The translations under genes and the position numbers were made by a program. Shown piece after piece: positions 30,716 to 39,227 of a stretch of 64,000 bases of DNA. This DNA comes from Kitasatospora indigofera (lineage in GTDB: Bacteria; Actinomycetota; Actinomycetes; Streptomycetales; Streptomycetaceae): assembly GCF_014655955.1 (NCBI RefSeq), contig NZ_BNBO01000036.1, positions 1 through 64,000 of the forward strand, read 5' to 3'. Every line of letters begins with the position of its first letter. Position 1 is the stretch's first letter. Under the pieces are notes generated by a model. The model saw only the letters and a program-made list of their open reading frames with translations. It did not search any database and was not told the origin of the DNA.

Positions 30716-31263
30716 TACGCGGCCGGGGCCGGGCGGGCCGTCGGCGGCGGGGAACACGACACCGCGGGGGCCGGCCGGCCGGTCCGTCGGGGCGTCGCCC
30801 CGACCGCTTCGGCGTGCGCAGGACGGGCTGGGGGTCCCCCGCCGGCGATGTCAGGGCAACCGGCGGGGGACGTCAGGGGGGCGGTCCGGCCGGGAGGTCC
30901 GGCCTTGACCGCGCCCCCAGAATATACAACATTTTCGAACAGTATTGCACTCAATACACCATGGGGATTTCTCCGGCCTCCGCCGTGGGGCGTCCCGGGC
31001 AGTCCGGTCGCGGGGCGGCCCGGAGGGGCTGACGGGGGACGGCGGGGGCCCACGGGGGCCGCGGCCCGGCCCGCCGCACGACCCGTCACGGCCCCGGCGG
31101 TCCGCCCCGCACCGGGGCCCCGGCCCCCCACCCCCGTTAATCGGCCATTCTCACACCGTCCGGCCCCGCACCATTCGTGTGCGACAGAGTGGCGGCTAGG
31201 TTGTCAGGACGCCAGTGGCGGACGGCCCCCGCCGCCCGCCACCGCCCCACGGAGGTGTTCCGC
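30716..31263. other. Intergenic region with a hairpin and an AT-rich dyad
   Basis: No gene seen. GTCCCCCGCCGG (30834-30845) pairs exactly with 30860-30871. An AT-rich patch (30920-30960) contains the dyad GTATTGCACTCAATAC (30942-30957), a likely protein-binding site. A -10-like TAGGTT (31197-31202) with TTCGTG 16 bases upstream may be the ferredoxin-P450 promoter. Confidence 0.5.
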
Positions 31264-31473
31264 ATGCAGGTGATCCTCGATCAGGACCGTTGCTGCAGCT
31301 CTGGTCAGTGCGTCCTGACCGCGCCGGAGGTGTTCGGGCAGAGCGACGAGGACGGTCTGGTGATGCTCCGTCGGTCCGACCCGGAGCCGGGCCTGTACGC
31401 CGACGTCCGGCTGGCCGCCGCGCTCTGCCCCGGCGGCGCCATCACCGTGGGCGAAGCCACCGGGACACCGTGA
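31264..31473 (+). CDS. Ferredoxin of the [3Fe-4S] type
   Basis: A 69-residue electron carrier. DRCCSSGQCVLTAPEVF and the later LCPGGAI hold the cluster cysteines in the arrangement of the small [3Fe-4S] ferredoxins that serve actinobacterial P450s. The ATG at 31264 has GGAGGTG just upstream. The P450 gene begins 73 bases after its stop, so the two almost certainly form an operon and the ferredoxin delivers electrons to that P450. A reductase gene is not in the window. Confidence 0.93.
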   Translation: MQVILDQDRCCSSGQCVLTAPEVFGQSDEDGLVMLRRSDPEPGLYADVRLAAALCPGGAITVGEATGTP

Positions 31474-31546
31474 CATCGCCCGCGCCCGCCGGCCGCCCCG
31501 ACCGGGCCGCCGGCGTCGCGCGCGGCCGGAGACGGAAGGACTCATC

Positions 31547-32746
31547 GTGACGACCACCCCCACCACGCCCACCCTCACCCTCCCCGCCGCCCACGGCAGC
31601 TGCCCCTTCGACCCGCCGCCCGCCTACGACCGGGCCGCCCGCCAGGGGTCGGTGACCCCGGCGGAGCTCCTCGACGGCGAGTTCTGCTGGCTGGTGACCG
31701 GCCACCAGGAGGTCCGCACCGTCCTGTCCGACCCGCGGTTCAGCGCCGACGCCCGGCACCCCGGTTTCCCCTTCCTCACCCCCGGCCGCCGGGCGCTGGC
31801 GGTGAATAACCCGAGCTTCATCAGGATGGACGACCCGGAGCACGCCCGGCTGCGCCGCATGGTCACCAAGGACTTCCTGGTGCACAAGGTGGACGCGATG
31901 CGCCCGGGCATCCAGCGGATCGTCGACGGGGCCATCGACCGGATGACCGCCGCGGGCACCACCGCCGACCTGGTCACCGACTTCGCCCTGCCCGTCCCCT
32001 CCCTCGTGATCTGCCTGCTGCTGGGCGTGCCCTACCAGGACCACGAGCTGTTCCAGGCGCAGAGCCGGACGCTGCTCGACAACCGCGCCACCCAGTCGGC
32101 GGTCGAGGCGGCGCAGCGCGGGCTGACCGGCTACCTGACCGAGCTGGCGGAGGAGAAGAGGAAGCACCCCGGCGACGACATGCTGAGCCGGCTGGCCGCC
32201 CGCGAGGACGTCAGCCCGGCCGAGATCGCCGCGACCGGGCTGCTGCTGCTCGTCGCCGGGCACGAGACCACCGCCAACATGACCGCGCTGTCCACCGTCG
32301 CGCTGCTGCGCCGTCCTGAGCAGGTCGCCCGGCTGCGGGCCGATCCCGGGCTGGTCCGGGGTGCGGTGGAGGAGTTGCTGCGGTACCTGACCATCGTGCA
32401 GTCCGGGCTGCCCCGGGTGGCGCTCAAGGACGTGGAACTCGGCGGCACGCTCGTCCGGGCCGGCCAGGGCGTGCTCGCCATGCTGTCCACCGCCAACCGG
32501 GACGAGGAGCTGTTCGGCACGGCCGACGAGTTGGAGGTGTCGCGCGACGCGCGCCGGCACCTGGCCTTCGGTTTCGGCGTCCACCAGTGCCTCGGCCAGC
32601 CGCTGGCCCGGGCCGAGCTGCAGATCGCGCTGGAGACCCTGCTGCGCCGGCTGCCGGGCCTGCGGATCACGGTGCCGGAGGAGGAGCTGGTGTTCCGCGG
32701 CCACTCGGTCGTGTACGGCGTGGACTCGCTGCCGGTGGCCTGGTGA
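31547..32746 (+). CDS. Cytochrome P450
   Basis: A 399-residue soluble P450, close in layout to the CYP105/CYP107 group. MDDPEHARLRRMVTKDF is the C-helix region that contacts heme. The oxygen-binding I-helix has AGHETTAN (about 237-244), the ExxR motif is in EELLRY and the heme-binding loop FGFGVHQCLG (about 341-350) carries the thiolate Cys. The GTG at 31547 is preceded by GGAAGGA. Ferredoxin lies directly upstream and a 53-residue peptide gene follows. The substrate is unknown. Confidence 0.95.
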   Translation: MTTTPTTPTLTLPAAHGSCPFDPPPAYDRAARQGSVTPAELLDGEFCWLVTGHQEVRTVLSDPRFSADARHPGFPFLTPGRRALAVNNPSFIRMDDPEHARLRRMVTKDFLVHKVDAMRPGIQRIVDGAIDRMTAAGTTADLVTDFALPVPSLVICLLLGVPYQDHELFQAQSRTLLDNRATQSAVEAAQRGLTGYLTELAEEKRKHPGDDMLSRLAAREDVSPAEIAATGLLLLVAGHETTANMTALSTVALLRRPEQVARLRADPGLVRGAVEELLRYLTIVQSGLPRVALKDVELGGTLVRAGQGVLAMLSTANRDEELFGTADELEVSRDARRHLAFGFGVHQCLGQPLARAELQIALETLLRRLPGLRITVPEEELVFRGHSVVYGVDSLPVAW

Positions 32747-32829
32747 ACCCGGTTGGCCCCGATGCCGGGCGGGAGGCACGCTGGAGGGAGGCACAGACCC
32801 GGCCCGGCGACCGCCCGCAGCGACGGCCG

Positions 32830-32847
32830 GCCTCGGCCGGCCGAGGC
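32830..32847 (+). promoter_or_regulatory. Hairpin directly before the peptide gene's ribosome binding site
   Basis: GCCTCGGCCGGCCGAGGC is a perfect 18-bp palindrome that can fold into a 7-bp stem with a CCGG loop. The Shine-Dalgarno GAGGGAG begins on the next base. It could stabilise or adjust translation of the peptide gene. Confidence 0.55.
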
Positions 32848-32860
32848 GAGGGAGTTCGCT

Positions 32861-33022
32861 ATGTCGGACATGAGCGCACGGTCACAGGCGAGCAGCGACC
32901 AGGACGAGGACGTCCGCGCGGCGGACCCGGAGGAGGACATCACCTCGATGCAGAACATGCACGCGCAGGAGACGTCGCAGGCCGAGGGCGACATCTACGA
33001 GGAGATGGAGGGACGGTCCTGA
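32861..33022 (+). CDS. Small acidic peptide of 53 residues behind the P450
   Basis: Not recognised. The product MSDMSARSQASSDQDEDVRA... is very acidic, rich in Asp/Glu/Gln/Met, with one aromatic residue (Tyr in GDIYEEMEG) and no Cys. GAGGGAG lies 6 bases before the ATG at 32861. It follows the P450 by 114 bases with an interposed hairpin, in the same direction. It could be an independent small protein or a modified-peptide precursor, but aromatic core residues expected for P450-cross-linked peptides are almost absent, so the second idea is weak. Confidence 0.6.
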   Translation: MSDMSARSQASSDQDEDVRAADPEEDITSMQNMHAQETSQAEGDIYEEMEGRS

Positions 33023-33236
33023 GCGCCGTGGCGGGGCCGCCGCCGCGGGCCGGCGGCGGACGGGCGGCGGGTCCCGGGCGGCCCGCGACGGGCTCCGGAC
33101 GGCGGACGCGGTGCGGCGGCGGTGTCCGGCGGGCCGGGACGAAGGACGGGGAGTTCCCGCGCGAGCGGGTCGCCCGGTGCGAGGCGCGCGGGCGGCGGGT
33201 GCCCGGCGGACCGGCCGGCCGGGGTGGTGAGGTCCG

Positions 33237-33524
33237 GTGAACACCTGGGCGACCTGGACCACGCAGAGCATCATCAGCGGCCCCGGGGGCGTGGAGACGG
33301 CCGAGGTGGGCCCGATCTCGGGCGACCTCACCCTGCACACCACCTGGGTGGACGGCGAGGCGCGGCTGACGGTGCAGTACACCGGCGCGCTGGACTGGTA
33401 CACGGTGGTCGGCAGCCCCGTCCCGGCCACCGACGAGACCACCGCCCGCGCCGTCCACCAGGCCATGGTGGTCGCGTGCAAGGCGGGCCACGGCGCGCAC
33501 GCGCCCGGGGCGGAGGCGCAGTAG
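33237..33524 (+). CDS. Hypothetical protein of 95 residues
   Basis: Not recognised. The soluble product has a central beta-rich part (GDLTLHTTWVDGEARLTVQYTGALDWYTVVG) and a helix (TTARAVHQAMVVACKAG). Codon use is normal for this genome. The GTG at 33237 is preceded by GGTGAGG at a suitable distance. It follows the 53-residue peptide gene by 214 bases, in the same direction; whether it belongs with the P450 operon is unclear. Confidence 0.6.
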   Translation: MNTWATWTTQSIISGPGGVETAEVGPISGDLTLHTTWVDGEARLTVQYTGALDWYTVVGSPVPATDETTARAVHQAMVVACKAGHGAHAPGAEAQ

Positions 33525-33770
33525 GGACGGCGCGGCAGCGAGGGCGACGACACCTGGCCACCGGGCCAGGACGGGGAACGGTCGCCCGCCCGGCAGCAGC
33601 CGGGCGGGCGGCCGGTTCCGGCTGCCGCTGGGCGGGCGCAGGGCGACGGGCGGGCCCGGCGCGACGGGAGGAGGGCAGCCGGCGCGGTGCGGCGGGGCCA
33701 GGCTCCTGCGCGATGCCGGACCGCGGGGAGCGGCCGGCCGCGCGGGGGACGGTCAGCCGCGCGGGGGAGG
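33525..33770. other. Gap between convergent hypothetical genes
   Basis: GC-rich sequence without a convincing gene or strong hairpin. GCGCGGGGGA and related runs near 33735-33770 repeat loosely. Confidence 0.4.
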
Positions 33771-34763
33771 TCAGCCGCGCTTCTTCCGGGCCACCGTCCT
33801 CCCGGTGGCCGGTCCGGCGGCCGGGGCGGCGGCCGTCCAGTAGCCGGGGTCGGCCGCCCGGCGGCCTCGCAGGTCCGCCCGGATCTGCCGGGCCAGCTTG
33901 GCGGTGTCGCGCCGGTTGATGTGCGCCCCTAGGCCCGCCCCGATCAGCAGCGGGGCCAGTGAGGGCAGCCGGCGCAGCGAACTCCGGGTGAGGCGCTGGC
34001 GAAGCCGTCCCCGGACTTCGCTGCCGACCGCCATCGCGGCCAGCCCGGCGGGTTTCACCAGCAGCGAGGAGTCGATGCCCCGCCGGTTCGCCCAGGCGGT
34101 GACGTAGGCGCCGGCCCGCTGGGAGCTGTTGCCGGGGGCGGGCACGCCGTAGACCTCGTGCAGTTCGGCGATCAGTTTGATCTCCACCGCGGCCACCGCG
34201 AGCGTCTCGGCGGCGATCTCGACCGCCATCGCGGGGGGCACCGGCAGCATCGCGGCGGCGCCGACGCCCGCGCCGAGCGCGGCGGAGGCCTTGCAGGCCC
34301 CGGAGGTCAGCAGGTCGGCCAGCTGCTCCGGGTCGGCGACGTCCGGGTGGTGGGTGCGGAGCGTGGCCAGGTTCCGGACCGGGATGCGCGGCGCCGCCAC
34401 CAGCAGCCGGTCCGCGAGGGCGCGCCCGCCGAACCCCGCGCCCTTGGCCGCCACCCGGCCGCCCCGGCCGAGCTGTCTGGCGACGGAGCCGACCAGCCGG
34501 GCGGCGCGCTGCCGTCCACGCTCCTGGACCAGCGCCGACTCGACCAGGCTCCCGGGGGCCGGGCCCTCCCCGGCGGGTCCGACGGCCTCGGGCAGTCCCG
34601 CGGGGGCGGCCACCCCGTCCGGGACGGCCTCGGCCGGGCCCCGTTCCATCCCCTCGACCAGCTCGGCCAGGTCCTCGGCCAGCCGGCCGGGCGTCGGTTC
34701 ACCGGTGTCGGCCGTGCGGCCGTCCGGCTCGCCGGACCGCTTGGGCTTCCTGAAAAGTGCCAT
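33771..34763 (-). CDS. Conserved hypothetical protein with hydrophobic helices
   Basis: A 330-residue protein. The first 75 residues are a charged, probably disordered tail. The middle has hydrophobic helices (ASAALGAGVGAAAMLPVPPAMAVEIAAETLAVAAVEIKLIAELHEVYG) and a Gly/Leu segment LPSLAPLLIGAGLGAHINRRDTAKLA. The end is basic (RKKRG). The layout is reminiscent of EcsC-like proteins, a weak match. The ATG at 34763 lacks a strong ribosome binding site but has TAGGCG 6 bases upstream, so leaderless expression is possible. Function unknown. Confidence 0.6.
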   Translation of the reverse strand: MALFRKPKRSGEPDGRTADTGEPTPGRLAEDLAELVEGMERGPAEAVPDGVAAPAGLPEAVGPAGEGPAPGSLVESALVQERGRQRAARLVGSVARQLGRGGRVAAKGAGFGGRALADRLLVAAPRIPVRNLATLRTHHPDVADPEQLADLLTSGACKASAALGAGVGAAAMLPVPPAMAVEIAAETLAVAAVEIKLIAELHEVYGVPAPGNSSQRAGAYVTAWANRRGIDSSLLVKPAGLAAMAVGSEVRGRLRQRLTRSSLRRLPSLAPLLIGAGLGAHINRRDTAKLARQIRADLRGRRAADPGYWTAAAPAAGPATGRTVARKKRG

Positions 34764-34972
34764 GCCCTGCGCCTACCCGAACCGGCGCGGGGGCACGCCT
34801 GGGCCGGGGCCGGGACCGGGCGCGGCCACCCGCCCGGTCCTGGCGAACGGTCGGACATGCGGAAGCATGAGGAAGGGGGGACGGGAGGGACGGGACGCGG
34901 GACGGCCGGCGGACACGGCGACCGGTCGGGGCGGCGTACGGAACGCCCCGCCGGGCCCGGCGCCGTCCGGTC

Positions 34973-35257
34973 TCAGTCGGTGATCTCCACCCCGCGCCAG
35001 AACGCCACCCGGTCCCGGACGTGGTCCGCCTCCGGCGTCGGGTCCGGGTAGAACCAGGCCGCGTCCGGGTTGCTCAGGCCGTCCACGTGGACGGTCCAGT
35101 AGCCGGCCGTGCCCTTCCAGGGGCAGACCGTGGTGGTGTCGGAGGGGCGCAGGTGCTCCACCCGCACGGATGCGAGCGGGAAGTAGTGGTTGCCCTCGAC
35201 GACCGTGGTCTCGTCACTCTCGGCGATGATCGTGCCCTGCCAACGCGCAGTTGTCAT
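34973..35257 (-). CDS. DUF427-domain protein
   Basis: A 94-residue soluble single-domain protein. The pattern GTIIAESDETTVVEGNHYFPLASV, followed by TTVCPWKGTAGYWTVHVDG and AAWFYPDP, is the DUF427 family. The family has a small beta-barrel fold and no settled biochemical role. The ATG at 35257 was chosen because homology begins there; the upstream frame is Arg/Pro-rich. CAGAAT 6 bases before the start suggests a leaderless mRNA. No functional link with neighbours is evident. Confidence 0.85.
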   Translation of the reverse strand: MTTARWQGTIIAESDETTVVEGNHYFPLASVRVEHLRPSDTTTVCPWKGTAGYWTVHVDGLSNPDAAWFYPDPTPEADHVRDRVAFWRGVEITD

Positions 35258-35474
35258 GCGCCGATTCTGCCTGAGGGCGGCCGTCCGCGTACCGGGAATC
35301 CCGGCCGGGCGACCGCCGGCACCGCCGTTCACCCACCGGGCGGGCCGCCCCGGACGGGCCGTACGTCCCCCGGGACGGCGAAGGCGCCGGACCGGGGGAC
35401 GCACGGGCGGGAGCGGAGCGGCGGACGTACGGGCGGGGTGAGCGGGACGGGCGGGGTGAGCAGGACGGGCGGGG

Positions 35475-35717
35475 TCAGGTCTGCGGCAGCGGCTCGGCGT
35501 GCACGGGGAGGTGCGGGGACTGGTGGCCGCCGGAGGCGAGCATCCGGACCTCCCCCGAGTCGCTGATCTCGGCCCGGACGATGCCCGAGGCGTCCTCGTA
35601 GACGGGGTGGCCGCCGGGGCCGGTGGCGCTGGTCCAGGAAACGATCACGACGTCCTGGGGGGCCTGGGTGCCAGGCGTACCGGGGAACGTCAGCGCGTAC
35701 CGCTTCTCGTCACTCAT
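35475..35717 (-). CDS. DUF6296-like small protein
   Basis: An 80-residue soluble protein: KRYALTFPGTPGTQAPQDVVIV, then GHPVYEDASGIVRAEISDSGEVRML. From memory this pattern matches DUF6296, a small family common in Kitasatospora. No function is known. The ATG at 35717 has a perfect GGAGG 7 bases upstream. The 30 bases after its stop hold two copies of GACGGGCGGGGTGAGC-like sequence (35427-35475). Confidence 0.7.
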   Translation of the reverse strand: MSDEKRYALTFPGTPGTQAPQDVVIVSWTSATGPGGHPVYEDASGIVRAEISDSGEVRMLASGGHQSPHLPVHAEPLPQT

Positions 35718-35767
35718 GAACAACCTCCTCGTGCACCCCGACCGGATCCGACCGAGCCGGACAGGAC

Positions 35768-36001
35768 CTAGGCCGACTGTTCCACGCGGCCGGCCGCGCC
35801 GCGCACCTCCAGTTCTCCGAGCAGGCGGGCGGTGGCCTCGGCCACCGCCTCCACCGCGCGGTCGAAGGCCTCACGGTTGTGGGCGGCGGGAGCCCGGAAG
35901 CCCGACACCTTGCGAACGTACTGCAAGGCGGCGGCGACGATGTCCTCGTCGTGGACCTCGGGCGTGACAGGTGGCCTCAACGTCTTGATACTGCGACACA
36001 T
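35768..36001 (-). CDS. DUF2277-domain protein
   Basis: A 77-residue protein with MCRSIKTLRPPVTPEVHDEDI, then AAALQYVRKVSGFRAPAAHN and FDRAVEAVAEATARLLGELE. This is the complete DUF2277 family, an all-helical small protein of unknown function found widely in actinobacteria. The ATG at 36001 matches the conserved family start MCR. It lies 50 bases upstream of the DUF6296-like gene in the same direction, so co-transcription is possible. Confidence 0.87.
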   Translation of the reverse strand: MCRSIKTLRPPVTPEVHDEDIVAAALQYVRKVSGFRAPAAHNREAFDRAVEAVAEATARLLGELEVRGAAGRVEQSA

Positions 36002-36419
36002 GCCCCCAGTCTCGCGCGCGGAAGGCCCCGCGGCCAGCGCCCCCACCGGATCCCGTGCGGACCGGGCTGGGCCGTTCGGACTACTGTCGCAACGGCGGGC
36101 ACGGCAGTTCGGGACGTCCGGGCCCGGGTGCCCCGGCGGCGGCCCGTCGCGGGCCCGTCACCGGGCCGTGGCCGGCCCCGGCGGTGTCCGGACCGCGCCC
36201 GGGCCCGTATTAAGATTCTGAACGAACAAAACCGGTCCGTACGGCCGGCCGGGCCCCGCCACCGCACCACGGCCCTGGCCCGCACCCCGTTCCTTCCGCC
36301 CCTGTTCCACCGCCGCCCGCCCGCCGCACACCCGGGCCGGGCAGACCTGCACCAGACCAGCTTCGTCAGTGCTGCCGGAGCCCAACCGCCCCTGACCGGG
36401 CGTCACCCGGGAGACCGTC
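36002..36419 (+). promoter_or_regulatory. Intergenic region with MFS gene promoter
   Basis: No gene seen. A local AT-rich stretch has TAAGAT at 36211-36216, the best -10 candidate, giving a leader of about 200 bases before the MFS start at 36420. The -35 is not obvious. The leader is GC-rich without a clear riboswitch. Confidence 0.4.
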
Positions 36420-37655
36420 ATGCCACTGGCGCTCGTCGCGCTGGCGATCACCGCCTTCGCCATCGGCACCACCGAGTTCGCCGCCATGGGGCTGCTCCCC
36501 CAGGTCGCGGACGACCTCCAGGTCTCCATCCCGCAGGCCGGCTGGCTGATCTCCGCCTACGCGATCGGCGTGGTGATCGGCGCGCCGCTGCTCACCGCGG
36601 CGGCCGCCCGGCTGCCGCGCAAGGCCGTCCTGGTGGGCCTGGCCGCCCTGTTCACGGTGGGCAACCTGCTCTGCGCCGTCGCCCCGAACTTCTGGCTGCT
36701 CGCCGCGGCCCGGCTGGTCACCGGCCTGCCGCACGGCGCGTTCTTCGGGGCCGGCGCGGTGGCGGCCGCCGAACTGGCCGCCCCGCACCTGCGGGCCCGG
36801 GCGGTGGCCGTGATGTTCTCCGGGCTCACCCTCGCCAACGTGGTCGGGGTGCCGGCGGCCACCCTGCTCGGCCAGCAGCTGGGCTGGAGGGCCACCATGC
36901 TCGTCGTGGTCGCCATCGGCACGGCCGGCACCCTGGCCATCGCCCGGCTGGTCCCGCACCTGCCCGCCCCCGAACGGGCCGGGCTGCGCCACGAGCTGAC
37001 GGCCTTCCGCAGCGGGCAGCTCTGGCTCGCCCTGGCCACCGTCGTGTTCGGCTGCGGCGGCTTCTTCGCCTGCTACAGCTACATCACCCCGCTGCTCACC
37101 GAGGTCGCCGGCGTCGGCACCGCCTCGGTCACCGTGGTGCTGGCGCTGTTCGGCGTCGGCATGACCATCGGCAACGTGGTCGGCGGCTACGCGGCCGACC
37201 GGGCGCTGCGGCCGGGCATCTGCGCGTCCTTCGTGCTGCTGGCGCTGACCCTGGCCGCCTTCCCGGTGACGGCCGGGACCGAGTGGTCGGCGGCGCTCAC
37301 GGTCGTCCTGGTCGGCCTGTTCGGCTTCGCCATCGTGCCCGGGGTGCAGACCCTGGTGCTGCAGAAGGCGCGCAACGCGCCGACCCTCGCCTCGGCCACC
37401 GTCCAGGGCGCGTTCAACCTGGCCAACGCGCAGGGGGCGTTCTTCGGCGGGCTGGCGATCGACGCCGGTCTCGGCTGGACGGCGCCGCCGGTGGTCGGCG
37501 CCGGGCTGGCCGGGATCGGCGCGCTGATCGCGGTGCTCGCCTGGACGGCCGACCGCCGGCGTCCCGTCGACACCGCGCCGGCGGGGGCCACCGCCGACGC
37601 CGCCCCCGACGGTGCCCCGGCCGGGGCGGGCCCGGCCGTCGCGCCGGCCCGCTGA
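36420..37655 (+). CDS. MFS transporter, DHA1 drug or sugar exporter type
   Basis: A 411-residue membrane protein with 12 predicted helices. LALVALAITAFAIGTTEFAAMGLLPQVADDL opens the family typical of AraJ/CmlR/PbuE-type exporters. The motif between helices 2 and 3 is ARLPRK. Helix 5 has GLTLANVVGVPAATLLGQQLGWR, motif C of antiporters. The C-terminal 30 residues are a Pro/Ala tail. The ATG at 36420 is at the family start; the ribosome binding site is weak (GGGAGACC). The substrate is unknown. Confidence 0.88.
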   Translation: MPLALVALAITAFAIGTTEFAAMGLLPQVADDLQVSIPQAGWLISAYAIGVVIGAPLLTAAAARLPRKAVLVGLAALFTVGNLLCAVAPNFWLLAAARLVTGLPHGAFFGAGAVAAAELAAPHLRARAVAVMFSGLTLANVVGVPAATLLGQQLGWRATMLVVVAIGTAGTLAIARLVPHLPAPERAGLRHELTAFRSGQLWLALATVVFGCGGFFACYSYITPLLTEVAGVGTASVTVVLALFGVGMTIGNVVGGYAADRALRPGICASFVLLALTLAAFPVTAGTEWSAALTVVLVGLFGFAIVPGVQTLVLQKARNAPTLASATVQGAFNLANAQGAFFGGLAIDAGLGWTAPPVVGAGLAGIGALIAVLAWTADRRRPVDTAPAGATADAAPDGAPAGAGPAVAPAR

Positions 37656-37725
37656 GACCGCCGGGCGCGCCGGGCCGCCGGAGCGGTGCTGCGGGCGGCT
37701 CCGGCGGCCGGGGCGGGCGGCGGGT

Positions 37726-38259
37726 TCAGCCCCGGACCGGTTCGATCCCCCGGTGGGCCTCGGCCAGCAGCCGGTAGCCCTCGCCGTTGGCCTTGATGCC
37801 GGCCAGTTCCTCCTCGCCGACCTCCCGCCGGACCTTGGCGGGCACGCCCGCGACCAGCGAGCCCGGCGGGACCACCATGCCCTGCGGGACGACGGCCCCG
37901 GCGGCCACCAGCGAGCCGGCCCCGATCCGGGCACCGTTCAGCACCGTCGCCCCCATGCCCACCAGGACGTCGTCCTCCACCGTGCAGCCGTGCAGCACCG
38001 CGTTGTGCCCCACCGAGATCCGCTCGCCCAGCAGCAGCGGGAAGCCGGGGTCGGCGTGCAGGGTGCAGTTGTCCTGGATGTTGGTGCCGGCACCGACCGT
38101 GATCGGGCCGGCGTCGCCGCGCAGCACGGCGCCGTACCAGATGCTGACGTCGGCGGCGACGGCCACCGAGCCGACCACCACCGCGTTGGGCGCGACGAAC
38201 ACCGAGGGGTCCAGCCGGGGCACCAGCCCCGCGACCGCGGCGATCAGCGGCTCTGCCAT
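37726..38259 (-). CDS. Gamma-class carbonic anhydrase family protein
   Basis: A 177-residue left-handed beta-helix protein made of hexapeptide repeats (FVAPNAVVVGSVAVAADVSIWYGAVLRGDAG). Metal-ligand histidines appear in TLHADPG and in SVGHNAVLHGCTV. The family covers gamma carbonic anhydrases and CaiE/PaaY-type proteins; many members have no measured activity. The end has VPAKVRREVGEEEL, a usual C-terminal helix. The ATG at 38259 is preceded by GGAGGACGAG. No partner operon. Confidence 0.88.
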   Translation of the reverse strand: MAEPLIAAVAGLVPRLDPSVFVAPNAVVVGSVAVAADVSIWYGAVLRGDAGPITVGAGTNIQDNCTLHADPGFPLLLGERISVGHNAVLHGCTVEDDVLVGMGATVLNGARIGAGSLVAAGAVVPQGMVVPPGSLVAGVPAKVRREVGEEELAGIKANGEGYRLLAEAHRGIEPVRG

Positions 38260-38442
38260 GTCTCGTCCTCCTGCTCCGACCGGTGGGCACATGATCGCAC
38301 CGGGGACGGCGGCAGCCGGCAGCAGGTCACCCGGCGGCAGGTCACCGGCGGCGGTAACCGGGACCGGACCACGCGCCCGGGCGGCGCGGGGCTCACGGGA
38401 GCGGGGCCCGGGCTGTCAGGCGCCGGGGCCCCGCCGTCAGGG

Positions 38443-39009
38443 TCAGGCCACCGGGGCCTTCACACGGAGCACCTCGACGAACGCCCGGATCCAGGCCGGG
38501 TGGTCGGGCCAGGCGCGGGCCGAGACGACCACCCCGTCCACCACGGCCTCGCCGTCCACGAACTCGGCCCCGGCCGCCTTCACGTCCGGCTGGAGGGCCG
38601 GGTAGGCCGCGCTGCGCCGGCCGTTCAGCACCCCGGCGGCGGCCGTGATCAGCGGGCCGTGGCAGATCTGCGCGACCGGCTTGTCGGTGTCGAAGAAGTG
38701 CTTGACGATCCGCTGCAGCTCGGGGTTGTTGCGCAGGTATTCCGGGGCGCGGCCGCCCGGAACGACCAGGGCCACGTAGTCGGCCGGGTCCACCTCGTCG
38801 AAGGCCAGGTCGGCCGGCCAGGTGTAGCCGGGCTTCTCGGTGTAGGTGTCGAAGTCGTCCACGAAGTCGTGGACGACGAACTGCAGCCGCTTCCGGGCGG
38901 GCGCCGCGATGTCGACCTGGTACCCCTCCTCCTGCAAGCGCTGGTAGGGGTAGAACACCTCCAGCGACTCCGCCGCGTCACCGGTGACAAGCAGGATCTT
39001 CGATGCCAT
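38443..39009 (-). CDS. DJ-1/PfpI family protein
   Basis: A 188-residue soluble protein of the class I glutamine amidotransferase-like fold. SKILLVTGDAAESLEVFYPYQRLQEEGYQVDIAAP opens the fold, ALVVPGGRAPEYLR carries the conserved loop and AQICHGPLI holds the nucleophilic Cys near 116. Known members act as glyoxalase III, deglycase or chaperone; which applies is unknown. The ATG at 39009 was chosen by homology; GGAGG lies about 11 bases upstream, slightly far. It is divergent from the RBBP9-like hydrolase gene. Confidence 0.9.
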   Translation of the reverse strand: MASKILLVTGDAAESLEVFYPYQRLQEEGYQVDIAAPARKRLQFVVHDFVDDFDTYTEKPGYTWPADLAFDEVDPADYVALVVPGGRAPEYLRNNPELQRIVKHFFDTDKPVAQICHGPLITAAAGVLNGRRSAAYPALQPDVKAAGAEFVDGEAVVDGVVVSARAWPDHPAWIRAFVEVLRVKAPVA

Positions 39010-39227
39010 CGCTGAGCAAACCTCCATGATCGACCGTCAGACGTGCTGGTGCGCGGCCGGTGACGTCGCCGGCCGTGACGGAGATCAACCTTCCCTACCG
39101 GGACGGGCGCGCGACAGGGCGCACCGGATCACTCGAAGCACGCGGAACCACGGACGCGCCGGGGGCGTGGGGCGCGCGCCCCGTAGAATCCCGCGGCATA
39201 CGCCGCCCCCAGGAGGGATCACCCCAG

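Noticed and set aside
30961..31032. 23-codon ORF starting at an ATG after the AT-rich dyad
   Set aside because: No ribosome binding site and no recognisable peptide; it stops in GC-rich DNA without a partner gene.
32861..33022. Firm call as a P450-modified RiPP precursor
   Set aside because: The peptide has a single Tyr and no Trp or His-rich core; only the position beside a P450 supports the idea.
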